Virus record (IMG/VR): IMGVR_UViG_3300023179_000027
Location: 1-64,000 of that record
Origin: a virus
Reading direction: 5' to 3' (one strand)
DNA length: 64,000 nt
The position numbers were made by a program, and so were the translations under genes. The notes beneath the pieces are model-generated. The model did not search any database and was not told the origin of the DNA. It saw nothing but the letters and a program-made list of their open reading frames with translations. The first letter of the stretch is position 1. Each line of letters opens with the position of its first letter. Of this stretch, positions 36,195 to 43,130 are shown one piece after another.

Positions 36195-37154
36195 TTATTT
36201 ATATTTGGGGATTTTACTATCCGCTGAACTAACGCATCTTTGAGTAATGCATTTTGTTGGGTGTTGAAATAAAATAAAATCTTTTAAAGTTCCCATTGGG
36301 ATGTCCTTACAACTATAACTACGTCTTACCTCATTCAATCTTATTACCAAACTTTGATACCCACTATTACAATTCCAATCTTTAAATTGATTAAAATTAA
36401 ATGCATTAAATCGTTCAGCCTGATCTATATAATAAACGTTATGTTGTTCATCATATAATTTTACTTGTAAAAGTTCTTTATCATTAATTTTTTGAGGTAA
36501 GCCTGATTTCATAATATTTATCATATCCTCTGTATACTCTGTAATTACATTACTAGCTGTTAAATCACTCTGTGGCTTAAGAGTAACGTTTATTCCTTGT
36601 TCACTAAATCTTAAACATCTTTCATAAAGTTCATAAAACAATTTTGGTACCATTACCTGATTTACAGTAACAAATACATTATTATTCATTAACCATAATA
36701 TTTTTTCTATAAATTCTGACTCAATTGCAAATTCATGATGAAAGCTTGCTGTCAAACTACGTCTAATAGAATTTTTAGTTAATTCAACATATTTGTTCCA
36801 ATACTGTAATCCTGGACTTAAGTTTGTTGTCATATGTATACTATCTCCATCTATTTCTTTTAACAAATAAAACAAATGTTTATAGGCTGTAGGTTCACCA
36901 CCGCTGAATGACCAATGGAATTTTGTAAATTTATTTTCTTTTGCCAAATGTTTAATTTTAGCTATAGTGTTTATGTATAAGTCTAATTCTTGATAATCGG
37001 GAATATCGGCATGTGCATATGGCCAACAGTAGGAACAATTATAATTACAAAATCGTCCTAATATCCAACTTATTGTAAATAAATCTGTATCAAGTAAAGT
37101 TTCTTGCCCAAATTTTATAATTTTATTAAATGGGATTTTCGTAAAATCTGTCAT
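36195..37154 (-). CDS. Radical-SAM protein with C-terminal Cys cluster (SPASM-like)
   Basis: 319 residues. C36-x3-C40-x2-C43 (CNYNCSYC), HWSFSGGEPTAY, MTTN. The C-terminal end carries CNSGYQSLVIRLNEVRRSYSC and CITQRCVSSAD, an auxiliary-cluster region like that of the gene at 23289. Its start lies 29 bases inside the upstream glycosyltransferase-like gene. Confidence 0.87.
   Translation of the reverse strand: MTDFTKIPFNKIIKFGQETLLDTDLFTISWILGRFCNYNCSYCWPYAHADIPDYQELDLYINTIAKIKHLAKENKFTKFHWSFSGGEPTAYKHLFYLLKEIDGDSIHMTTNLSPGLQYWNKYVELTKNSIRRSLTASFHHEFAIESEFIEKILWLMNNNVFVTVNQVMVPKLFYELYERCLRFSEQGINVTLKPQSDLTASNVITEYTEDMINIMKSGLPQKINDKELLQVKLYDEQHNVYYIDQAERFNAFNFNQFKDWNCNSGYQSLVIRLNEVRRSYSCKDIPMGTLKDFILFQHPTKCITQRCVSSADSKIPKYK
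36196..36203 (-). promoter_or_regulatory. T4-type late promoter TATAAATA (minus strand), leaderless configuration
   Basis: Exact octamer on the minus strand, overlapping the last codons of the upstream radical-SAM gene. Six bases lie between it and the ATG (A at 36189), so the predicted mRNA begins about one base before the start codon. Confidence 0.72.
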
Positions 37155-38688
37155 ATTGTTCTTTTAACCAATCATAGTCATTAATTAACATCAATTTTTC
37201 TTTATTATTTTTATTGGCTAAACCGTAAGACCTACCGTATAAAGCACCATCAATACAATATTTGCCAAATGGTTTATCAAGTCCTTTTGTACACCAAACG
37301 TGTAAACGTTCTGCTGTGTCTAAGGTATTTTGGTTATTTATTTGCTCACTTGCCAATTTACTACATTCTCTAAAAGCACTTCTCCATGTATTAAAGGAAT
37401 TAGTATTAAATTTAGTTATATTACTTAATTCATTTACTCGCTCATAAATTATTCCTAAACTTGTGGACATGTCAGGATCAGTTTTTTTTAACCTTGCTGT
37501 AATAGTCCTAGGTAAAAGTTTAACTGCACCATATCCATATTCTAGATCATTAATGCAATTTTTAGCTCTCCACACTCTTATTTTAGGTTGGTCATAAAAC
37601 GGCACTTTATAATCAAAATTAAATGAATCTAGTATTTCTGCATCTCCATCCACTACATAAAAATAATCTGTTTTACATAACATAGCAGCTTTTATATGAG
37701 CATTGTGTATGCCTTTTACTTTTTGAATACGCAGTGCTCTAGGAAATCTTTTTGTAAGATGTTTATAATTTTCATCAGCAAAGGTTTCATCGTAGTCTAT
37801 GAAAACAATGTCGTAAGGTATGTCATCAGGACAACGTAATATAGGTTTTACTTGGTGTTTATAATTAAAACTTTCATTTACAGAATAAACATCATCTACT
37901 ATATCTTTATCCAATAGTATGTTTATTTTATTACCTAATTCATTACATAATTCTAATAGATTAGTAGAATAATTTTTCATGTGAAATAATGAATTTAAAT
38001 AATCAAAATCGTGTAAATTTTTTAAATCAAAATTTATTAGGCTTTTATAAACTCCCAATCGAGCTCCATAAATTGCAAATAATCCATTTTCTACATCCGC
38101 TCCAATATGCATCCAGTTATATAATCTATCAAAATTTCTCCAGTCTAGGCTATTCAGGTCTGAAATAAGTTTTCCATTCTCAAGCAACAACTTGACTCCC
38201 TCACGAAAACCTGCACGCCATGCTTGTAAAGGACTTGAATTAATAATAATATCACTGGCAATATGGTTTAACTGTATATAATTACTTAAATCAAAATCTA
38301 CTAATGTACTTAAATCATTACTATTTTCATGTGTTTTCATCGTCCTAATAATTTTAAGAGGCCAACATTTTATACCACCGTTACCATACTGTTGTCCATT
38401 AATGATATTGTGTGCAGTAAAACTTACAACTTTATCATTATAATTGTTTACAAGATATTTTTGTTTATAAAAATCATCTCTAACAAAATTATCTCCATCT
38501 ACTATAATGACGTGGCTATCGCTAGGAAATAAGGCAGCAACTTTTTTATGTGCGGCGTCACTGCCTTTTATACCATGTACTCTTTTGGCCTTTGGACATA
38601 CTAATAATAAATTTTCAAAGTTTTTTTCACAGTTAGGTTCATCATAACTTAAAAATACAGTCTGATAATTATTGGGATCTAAAAACAT
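37126..38688 (-). CDS. Internally duplicated glycosyltransferase-like protein (two GT-A-like modules)
   Basis: 520 residues made of two related halves. Module 1 (about residues 10-190): VFLSYDEPNCEKNFENLL, KGSDAAHKK, IIVDGDNF, YGNGGIKCWP. Module 2 (about 290-500): VFIDYDETFADENYKHL, KGIHNAHIKA, YVVDGDAEI, YGYGAVKLLP. Each has a D-G-D motif where GT-A enzymes bind the metal and sugar nucleotide, and each ends in a W-R-(A/S)-(A/G)-F-R-E block. Similar proteins occur in cyanophages. Probably transfers sugar to a surface or virion target. First gene of the operon, behind an exact late promoter. Confidence 0.72.
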   Translation of the reverse strand: MFLDPNNYQTVFLSYDEPNCEKNFENLLLVCPKAKRVHGIKGSDAAHKKVAALFPSDSHVIIVDGDNFVRDDFYKQKYLVNNYNDKVVSFTAHNIINGQQYGNGGIKCWPLKIIRTMKTHENSNDLSTLVDFDLSNYIQLNHIASDIIINSSPLQAWRAGFREGVKLLLENGKLISDLNSLDWRNFDRLYNWMHIGADVENGLFAIYGARLGVYKSLINFDLKNLHDFDYLNSLFHMKNYSTNLLELCNELGNKINILLDKDIVDDVYSVNESFNYKHQVKPILRCPDDIPYDIVFIDYDETFADENYKHLTKRFPRALRIQKVKGIHNAHIKAAMLCKTDYFYVVDGDAEILDSFNFDYKVPFYDQPKIRVWRAKNCINDLEYGYGAVKLLPRTITARLKKTDPDMSTSLGIIYERVNELSNITKFNTNSFNTWRSAFRECSKLASEQINNQNTLDTAERLHVWCTKGLDKPFGKYCIDGALYGRSYGLANKNNKEKLMLINDYDWLKEQYDRFYENPI

Positions 38689-38692
38689 TTAT

Positions 38693-38700
38693 TATTTATA
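38693..38700 (-). promoter_or_regulatory. T4-type late promoter TATAAATA (minus strand), leaderless configuration
   Basis: Exact octamer on the minus strand, four bases before the ATG whose A is 38688. Drives the three-gene run 38688-34366. Confidence 0.75.
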
Positions 38701-38786
38701 TTCATATTTTGGGAAAAAATAAACTTGTTTTTTATTTAAAAATACTATATTATTATGAATAGGAATAAATAAAATACTATGATGAA

Positions 38787-38903
38787 TACCTACTTGAAAA
38801 TAAATTTATGTCATTGGTTTAATGCCAATGAATCCTTTGCGCCAGTAAACTCATCAAGTATCCAGCGCACACAGTTAAATAGAGGATACCTGGGGATTAG
38901 GTA
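38787..38903 (+). ncRNA. Candidate structured RNA with pseudoknot, unclassified
   Basis: Nested and crossing pairings seen on the plus strand: TACCTA 38787-38792 with TAGGTA 38898-38903; hairpin TCATTGG 38811-38817 / CCAATGA 38825-38831; AATCC 38831-38835 with GGATT 38894-38898 (single-base conflicts at the edges); TGCGC 38838-38842 with GCGCA 38865-38869; and GTATCC 38858-38863, inside that loop, with GGATAC 38884-38889, which makes a pseudoknot. A rho-independent terminator follows 20 bases later. It could be a riboswitch-like leader for the gene at 38977 or a free small RNA. No family assigned. Confidence 0.55.
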
Positions 38904-38923
38904 AAACTAGAAAAGTTAAATCT

Positions 38924-38960
38924 AAACCCTGGGAAACTTAAAAACCCAGGGTTTTTTGTT
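38924..38960 (+). terminator. Rho-independent terminator after the structured RNA
   Basis: Perfect 10-bp stem, AAACCCTGGG (38924-38933) with CCCAGGGTTT (38945-38954), 11-base loop, then a T-rich run to 38960. The T-run is on the plus strand only. It lies just before the ribosome site of the next gene, so it could serve as an expression platform. Confidence 0.85.
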
Positions 38961-38976
38961 TTATAATAGGAGAAAT

Positions 38977-39144
38977 ATGAAGGTTGACAGTAATTATGAA
39001 ATTGATGTAGAGTACGGTTTCTTTGATGAATTTGATTTTACAGAGCCATTAACAGAGGAACAGTACAGTATGCTTATTGAACGAAAGTTGAATATAGCGA
39101 AATTCTATCATACATTGGATCAGAATAGATTTAAAATATTATGA
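38977..39144 (+). CDS. Small acidic hypothetical protein
   Basis: 55 residues from the ATG behind a TAGGAG site; in-frame codons further upstream lie within the terminator. Strongly acidic middle (EYGFFDEFDFTEPLTEEQ). No family recognised. First coding sequence after the structured RNA and terminator, and overlapped by the next ATG (ATGA). Confidence 0.65.
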   Translation: MKVDSNYEIDVEYGFFDEFDFTEPLTEEQYSMLIERKLNIAKFYHTLDQNRFKIL

Positions 39145-39266
39145 TAGTAGTGTATAAGGTAACGAGGGCCAAGAAACAGCACTATAAAATTGTTTCAAAC
39201 GGGCGGACAGTATACATGAAATTTGCGGAGGTAACGCACAAAGTAAGACTGCTGATTGGGGCATGA
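39141..39266 (+). CDS. Small basic hypothetical protein
   Basis: 41 residues, basic (VTRAKKQHYKIVSNGRTVYMKF, beta-strand-like). Supported by the ATGA overlap with the preceding stop and by the hairpin that follows its stop. Too short to assign a family. Confidence 0.5.
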   Translation: MIVVYKVTRAKKQHYKIVSNGRTVYMKFAEVTHKVRLLIGA

Positions 39267-39273
39267 CCCCAAT

Positions 39274-39295
39274 ATGCCGTGTTTAAACACGGCAT
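39274..39295 (+). other. Perfect 22-bp palindrome (hairpin)
   Basis: ATGCCGTGTTT followed directly by its reverse complement AAACACGGCAT, eight bases after a stop codon. No T-run follows, so it is not a classic terminator. It may protect the 3' end of the small-gene mRNA, mark a processing site before the tRNAs, or bind a dimeric protein. Confidence 0.7.
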
Positions 39296-39353
39296 TCTAA
39301 AATGTATCAAGATATATTTTGGAATGCCTGTTTATCTAGTAAATATAATCAGT

Positions 39354-39428
39354 TGGAGGTTCGCCAAGTGGTAAGGCCCCGGATTTTGATTCCGGTATGC
39401 ATAGGTTCGAATCCTATACCTCCTGCCA
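39354..39428 (+). tRNA. tRNA-Gln (TTG)
   Basis: Full cloverleaf with CCA encoded. Anticodon stem CCGGA/TCCGG, loop with TTG. Acceptor 1-72 is T-T, a weak first pair as favoured by GlnRS. A TATAAT-like box lies at 39344-39349. Confidence 0.92.
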
Positions 39429-39431
39429 AAT

Positions 39432-39506
39432 GCTGATGTAGATCAGTGGTAGATCGCTTTCTTGGTAAGAAAGAAGTCGTGAGTTCAAATCTCGCCATCA
39501 GCACCA
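39432..39506 (+). tRNA. tRNA-Thr (GGT)
   Basis: Acceptor GCTGATG / CATCAGC, anticodon stem CTTTC/GAAAG around GGT, CCA encoded. Three bases after tRNA-Gln, so co-transcribed. Confidence 0.92.
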
Positions 39507-39518
39507 AACAAATTAACC

Positions 39519-40742
39519 ATGTATAATAGATTTGACATTATAGACTTTCAAGTGATTTATGATAAATGGATGGCTAATACCAACCCATTTAATGTTTACA
39601 TACACAGCCCCTTTTGTCAGTCAATTTGTAAGTTTTGTATCTATAAAGGGTTGAAGTACAACAATACTTTATTTGAACAATACTACGATCATTACCTACC
39701 TAAGGTAGTTGATATGTACAGTAACATTTTAGATACTAAAACTAATTTAATTACTAGTTGGTTTTTTGGTGGTGGTACACCGTCATTAATGACAGCTAGT
39801 ATGGCAGATATGTTATTTGATTCTTTACCAAACTTTGCTAATCATCCTAGTGAAAAGGTTTTTGAAATACACCCTGGTGCATACACTGTTGAACTTTTAG
39901 ATGTGCTTAAAAAATACAATTTTACAACTGTAATCATTTGCCAACAAACATTTGATATAGGCACATTAAAACGTCAAAATAGAACTGTATCAGGTATTGA
40001 TACATGTAAAAAGTTGTTTAAGGAGTGCAGAAAACGTGGATTTAAAATAGGATTAGACTTAATAGCTTTTTTAAATCAGCAACCGACTGACATACAAATC
40101 CTACAAAATGATTTAGATATTGTCAGTCAACTTAAACCTGATGAAATTAGTGTACAAACTTTGTATCAGCGTAAAGATTTGACAAGAATGGTTTTGGATT
40201 CTATCTTTAATCATAAACTCATCAAACACTATACTCCTGAATGGGCTGATAAATTGTCAAAAGATGATTTACTTGTTATCAATCAACAATTAAAATGTTT
40301 TAGGTTATTTAATAATAAGACACCTAAAAACAATGAATTTTATAGTTTTACTGGTAATATGGATCCGAATTGGCAAATTTTAAACAATCAATTACAAACA
40401 CTAGCTATTGGTTCTTATAAGAACCAATTGACACAAACACATTCAAACATTAGTGGTTTTAATTACTTTGAGACAAATATTAATAATATTGATCCAGTAT
40501 TTAAGTTTGTCACAAATGACCTAGAGCAAGAAAAGTTATATGTACAAAATGTTCTTAAAGAAGCAAACATTGTTAAATCTGTAGACGATATTGTTTATAG
40601 TCATAGTTTTATCTATGCAAGAGAGATACCTATTATGTTAGATTTTAGTGTACGTAATCTAAATGAACAAGAAGTAGATAATATTATAAAAAAGATACAT
40701 AATAAAAAAAGAATGATGTTAAAAAAATTTAAGGAGAATTAA
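39519..40742 (+). CDS. HemN/HemW-like radical-SAM protein
   Basis: 407 residues. YIHSPFCQSICKFCIYKG contains C33-x3-C37-x2-C40 in the HemN-type context, followed by SWFFGGGTPSLM, typical of coproporphyrinogen dehydrogenase/HemW relatives, and EIHPGAYT. The extra Cys of true HemN (C-x3-C-x2-C-x-C) is absent. The C-terminal half does not match HemW closely, so porphyrin chemistry should not be assumed. It starts 12 bases after tRNA-Thr with no ribosome site. Confidence 0.82.
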   Translation: MYNRFDIIDFQVIYDKWMANTNPFNVYIHSPFCQSICKFCIYKGLKYNNTLFEQYYDHYLPKVVDMYSNILDTKTNLITSWFFGGGTPSLMTASMADMLFDSLPNFANHPSEKVFEIHPGAYTVELLDVLKKYNFTTVIICQQTFDIGTLKRQNRTVSGIDTCKKLFKECRKRGFKIGLDLIAFLNQQPTDIQILQNDLDIVSQLKPDEISVQTLYQRKDLTRMVLDSIFNHKLIKHYTPEWADKLSKDDLLVINQQLKCFRLFNNKTPKNNEFYSFTGNMDPNWQILNNQLQTLAIGSYKNQLTQTHSNISGFNYFETNINNIDPVFKFVTNDLEQEKLYVQNVLKEANIVKSVDDIVYSHSFIYAREIPIMLDFSVRNLNEQEVDNIIKKIHNKKRMMLKKFKEN

Positions 40743-40892
40743 ATGTACAAATATAAATTATGGGTAAAAATAAATGATTTTCAAACTGCCGAAACGATTG
40801 TTTATGCAAATAATGACTTTGAAGCAAAAATGTTAGGTGAAGCACAATATGGTCAAGGTAATGTATTAAATTACACAAGACTATCAGATTAA
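40743..40892 (+). CDS. Small hypothetical protein
   Basis: 49 residues, starting right after the radical-SAM stop behind AAGGAG. Pattern Y-K-L-W-V-K-I-N...A-x-x-F-E-A-K-x-L-G-E-A-Q-Y-G resembles small phage proteins whose second half is one helix plus G-x-G-N-V. Function unknown. Confidence 0.65.
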   Translation: MYKYKLWVKINDFQTAETIVYANNDFEAKMLGEAQYGQGNVLNYTRLSD

Positions 40893-40900
40893 AATACAAC

Positions 40901-40975
40901 TCCAGATTAGCTCAGTGGTAGAGCACTGTTTTGATAAAGCAGGGGTCGGTGGATCATTCCCACCATCTGGAACCA
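40901..40975 (+). tRNA. tRNA-Ile (GAT)
   Basis: Acceptor TCCAGAT/ATCTGGA, anticodon stem CTGTT/AGCAG with loop TTGATAA, CCA encoded. Confidence 0.9.
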
Positions 40976-40979
40976 ATAT

Positions 40980-41055
40980 GCCTCTTAAGCTAATCTAGTG
41001 AAAGCGCTGGTCTGAAGAACCAGATAGTCAGGAGCGTAACCTGGAGGAGGCCCCA
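40980..41055 (+). tRNA. tRNA-Phe (GAA), unusual elbow
   Basis: Acceptor GCCTCTT/AGGAGGC, anticodon stem CTGGT/ACCAG with loop CTGAAGA, CCA encoded. The T-loop reads AGCGTAA instead of TTCRANN, and the D-loop lacks the GG pair that normally contacts TTC. Confidence 0.82.
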
Positions 41056-41056
41056 T

Positions 41057-41329
41057 TTAATTTTCATCTTTGACTTTACCCCAACCTGATTTGGCACGTA
41101 TAGCAAATGCAAGTTCACGCATACGACCGTATTCAGGACTACCTTTTTTATGAGGGCCACTTGATTTTAGTTGGTTATAGCTTTTTAGTAATTCTTGTTT
41201 AGATTTACCCTTGTACTTACCTTTTTCTTCAGGACTTACTACAGTAGGCTTGCCCCATTTCTCATTGATTTGTGTAACAGCTTCATTTATTATGTTTAAA
41301 TATCTACGTAGTAGATCTGGGTTATGCAT
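41057..41329 (-). CDS. Conserved small phage protein (KGKSKQELLKSY family)
   Basis: 90 residues. The C-terminal 50 residues carry blocks (GKSKQELLKSYNQLK, SGPHKKGSPEYGRM, RELAFAIRAKSGWGKV) that I recall from small proteins of T4-like phages; function unknown, basic, probably a small helical protein. Strong AAAGGAG site. It is the only minus-strand gene in the tRNA region and ends two bases from tRNA-Phe. Confidence 0.75.
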   Translation of the reverse strand: MHNPDLLRRYLNIINEAVTQINEKWGKPTVVSPEEKGKYKGKSKQELLKSYNQLKSSGPHKKGSPEYGRMRELAFAIRAKSGWGKVKDEN

Positions 41330-41385
41330 AATTACTCCTTTGTAAATATGTATATGTATTTAATAATAAAAAGGTGTACTTAAGT

Positions 41386-41817
41386 ATGAAACTTGACAAA
41401 ACATTGCTGAAAAATGTTTGTGTTATCGCTAATTTTGATAAACCAAAAAAGAATTTACAATTGGTACAAGAATTGTTTAGGTTGATGAATAAAGAACAAG
41501 GTATAGGATTAGCAGCGAACCAAGCAGGAGTTAATTTGCGTGTTTTTGTTATGTTAGTAAATGATAAACCTTACCATTGTTTTAATCCTAAAATATTAGA
41601 ATATGGTAACGAAAAAGTATCATTCAATGAAGGATGTTTAAGTTTCCCAAATGAACGTTGTGAAATTATTAGACCAGATAGAATACAAGTTAAATATCAT
41701 AGTGCATATGGTGTTGAAACTATTGAGTGGTTAGATGGGCTAGCCAGTCGTTGTTTTCAGCATGAGTTAGACCATTTAAATGGATTAACGATGCATGACA
41801 GAATTACGCCCCGGTGA
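41386..41817 (+). CDS. def: Peptide deformylase
   Basis: 143 residues (bacterial enzymes about 165), short at the N-terminus as in phage deformylases. All three motifs are present: GIGLAANQ, EGCLSFP (metal Cys) and HELDHLNG (metal His pair and catalytic Glu). It removes the formyl group from nascent proteins and uses Fe(II). Start chosen at the ATG behind AAAGGTG. Its last ten bases form the 5' acceptor strand of tRNA-Leu. Confidence 0.93.
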   Translation: MKLDKTLLKNVCVIANFDKPKKNLQLVQELFRLMNKEQGIGLAANQAGVNLRVFVMLVNDKPYHCFNPKILEYGNEKVSFNEGCLSFPNERCEIIRPDRIQVKYHSAYGVETIEWLDGLASRCFQHELDHLNGLTMHDRITPR

Positions 41818-41884
41818 CGGAATTGGCATACGTGCATGACTTAGGATCATGATTTTAGGAGTTCGACTCTCCTCTGGGGCACCA
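41808..41884 (+). tRNA. tRNA-Leu (TAG), short variable loop
   Basis: Acceptor GCCCCGG/CTGGGGC, anticodon stem CATGA/TCATG with loop CTTAGGA, CCA encoded. The long variable arm normal for leucine tRNAs is reduced to about five bases. The 5' end overlaps the def coding sequence. Confidence 0.85.
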
Positions 41885-41900
41885 AATAACAGGATTTTGA

Positions 41901-42533
41901 ATGGCAAATGGAATTTATAAAATAACTGAAGAATTTGAGAAAGCTATTTCAGATTATACTGGTGCACCTTATGCTATTACAGTTGATAATCAAAGTAACG
42001 CATTATTTTTGGCATTAATGTACATTGGTGTAAAAGATCAAACAATTACTATTCCAAGCAGAACTTATCCTAGTGTTCCTTGCGAAATCATTCATGCAGG
42101 GGCTAAAGTAAAATTTAGTCCTGTAGAAGGAAAAACTATTAAAGGTGCATATCGTTTAGAACCTACACCAGTTTGGGACAGTGCTTTACGCTTTACTTGT
42201 GACATGTATATACCTAAACAGTATATGTGTTTAAGTTTTACTGGCCCATACAAACACTTTAAGTTAAGTAAAGGTGGTTGTATACTAACTGATAATTATG
42301 AGGCAATGTTATGGTTTAAACGTGCTAGATTTAGTGGTCGTCGTGAGTGTAGTTATCATGAGGATCATTTTGACATGTTAGGTTGGAATTTTTACATGAT
42401 GCCTGAATTAGCAGCACGTGGGTTATTATTGATGAATCAGTTTTATAATTCTAGTGATGGCAGCAAAAAACATAATGAAGATATAGAACATGCTTATCCT
42501 GATTTAAGCAAGTTTGAGGTTTACAAAAAATGA
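41901..42533 (+). CDS. Half-length DegT/DnrJ/EryC1-type aminotransferase-like protein
   Basis: 210 residues, paralogue of the gene at 32796. DNQSNALFLAL (phosphate-binding turn), TIPSRTYPSVPCEIIHAGAKV (typical of sugar aminotransferases: proper P-x-x-T/S-Y followed by A-G-A), CLSFTGPYKHFKLSKGGCIL with the candidate Schiff-base Lys, WNFYMMPELAARG. The C-terminal domain of full enzymes is absent. It heads a sugar-decoration block with an acyltransferase and glycosyltransferases. Confidence 0.78.
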   Translation: MANGIYKITEEFEKAISDYTGAPYAITVDNQSNALFLALMYIGVKDQTITIPSRTYPSVPCEIIHAGAKVKFSPVEGKTIKGAYRLEPTPVWDSALRFTCDMYIPKQYMCLSFTGPYKHFKLSKGGCILTDNYEAMLWFKRARFSGRRECSYHEDHFDMLGWNFYMMPELAARGLLLMNQFYNSSDGSKKHNEDIEHAYPDLSKFEVYKK

Positions 42534-43129
42534 AGTATATTGTTTTTGGTTCGGGTGGATTTGCAAAAGAGGTTATAGGTTACATAGAAAGTGATAATCA
42601 TGAAATCGTTGCAGTTGTGAGTACACAGCCTTTTAATTGTGAAAGTTATAACAAATATAAAGTTTATGAAAAATTAGACAAAGGTATGTTTCCTGATGCA
42701 AAATTTATAATGGCTGTAGGTGATATTAATATTAAAAAAATATTTGTAGAACAAAATGAAAACCGTTGGGGAAATTTTATTCATAGTTCATGTCATGTTT
42801 CTAATCATGCGAAATTAGGTAACGGAATCGTAATGTGTCCTTTTAGTTCTATATTAGGAGATGCCATAGTAGGAGATTTTGTAACATTTAATGTATATTC
42901 ATGCGTTGCACACGATAATAAAATAGGTGATTACGTTACTTTTAGTCCACATTGTGGTACAATGGGTAATTGTGAAATAGGCAATGAATGTTTTTTTGGT
43001 ACTGCTGCCTATTGCATACCAAAAGTAAAATTAGCAGATAAAATTAAAGTTAGTGCTGGATCAATGGTAAGACATTCATATTCAAGCGAATGTACACTTT
43101 TAGGTAATCCCGCTAAACCTCGTACTTAA
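42530..43129 (+). CDS. NeuD/PglD-type sugar O- or N-acyltransferase
   Basis: 199 residues. N-terminal Rossmann-like domain (IVFGSGGFAKEVIGYI), then from residue 85 imperfect hexapeptide repeats forming a left-handed beta-helix (KLGNGIVMCPFSSI, AIVGDFVTFNVYSCVAHDNKIGDYVTFSPHC). His of CVAHDN is the usual catalytic base. Coupled to the DegT-like gene (ATGA overlap), matching the PglE-PglD style pair: amino sugar made, then acetylated. Confidence 0.88.
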   Translation: MKYIVFGSGGFAKEVIGYIESDNHEIVAVVSTQPFNCESYNKYKVYEKLDKGMFPDAKFIMAVGDINIKKIFVEQNENRWGNFIHSSCHVSNHAKLGNGIVMCPFSSILGDAIVGDFVTFNVYSCVAHDNKIGDYVTFSPHCGTMGNCEIGNECFFGTAAYCIPKVKLADKIKVSAGSMVRHSYSSECTLLGNPAKPRT

Positions 43130-43130
43130 T

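Noticed and set aside
38838-38903. Pistol-type self-cleaving ribozyme
   Set aside because: The segment TTAAATAG after a pseudoknot-capped hairpin recalls pistol, but the loop is too long and the third helix and cleavage-site sequence are absent.
39519-40742. Calling the HemN-like protein a heme-biosynthesis enzyme
   Set aside because: Only the N-terminal motif block is HemN/HemW-like; the fourth Cys and the C-terminal half do not match, so only the superfamily is claimed.
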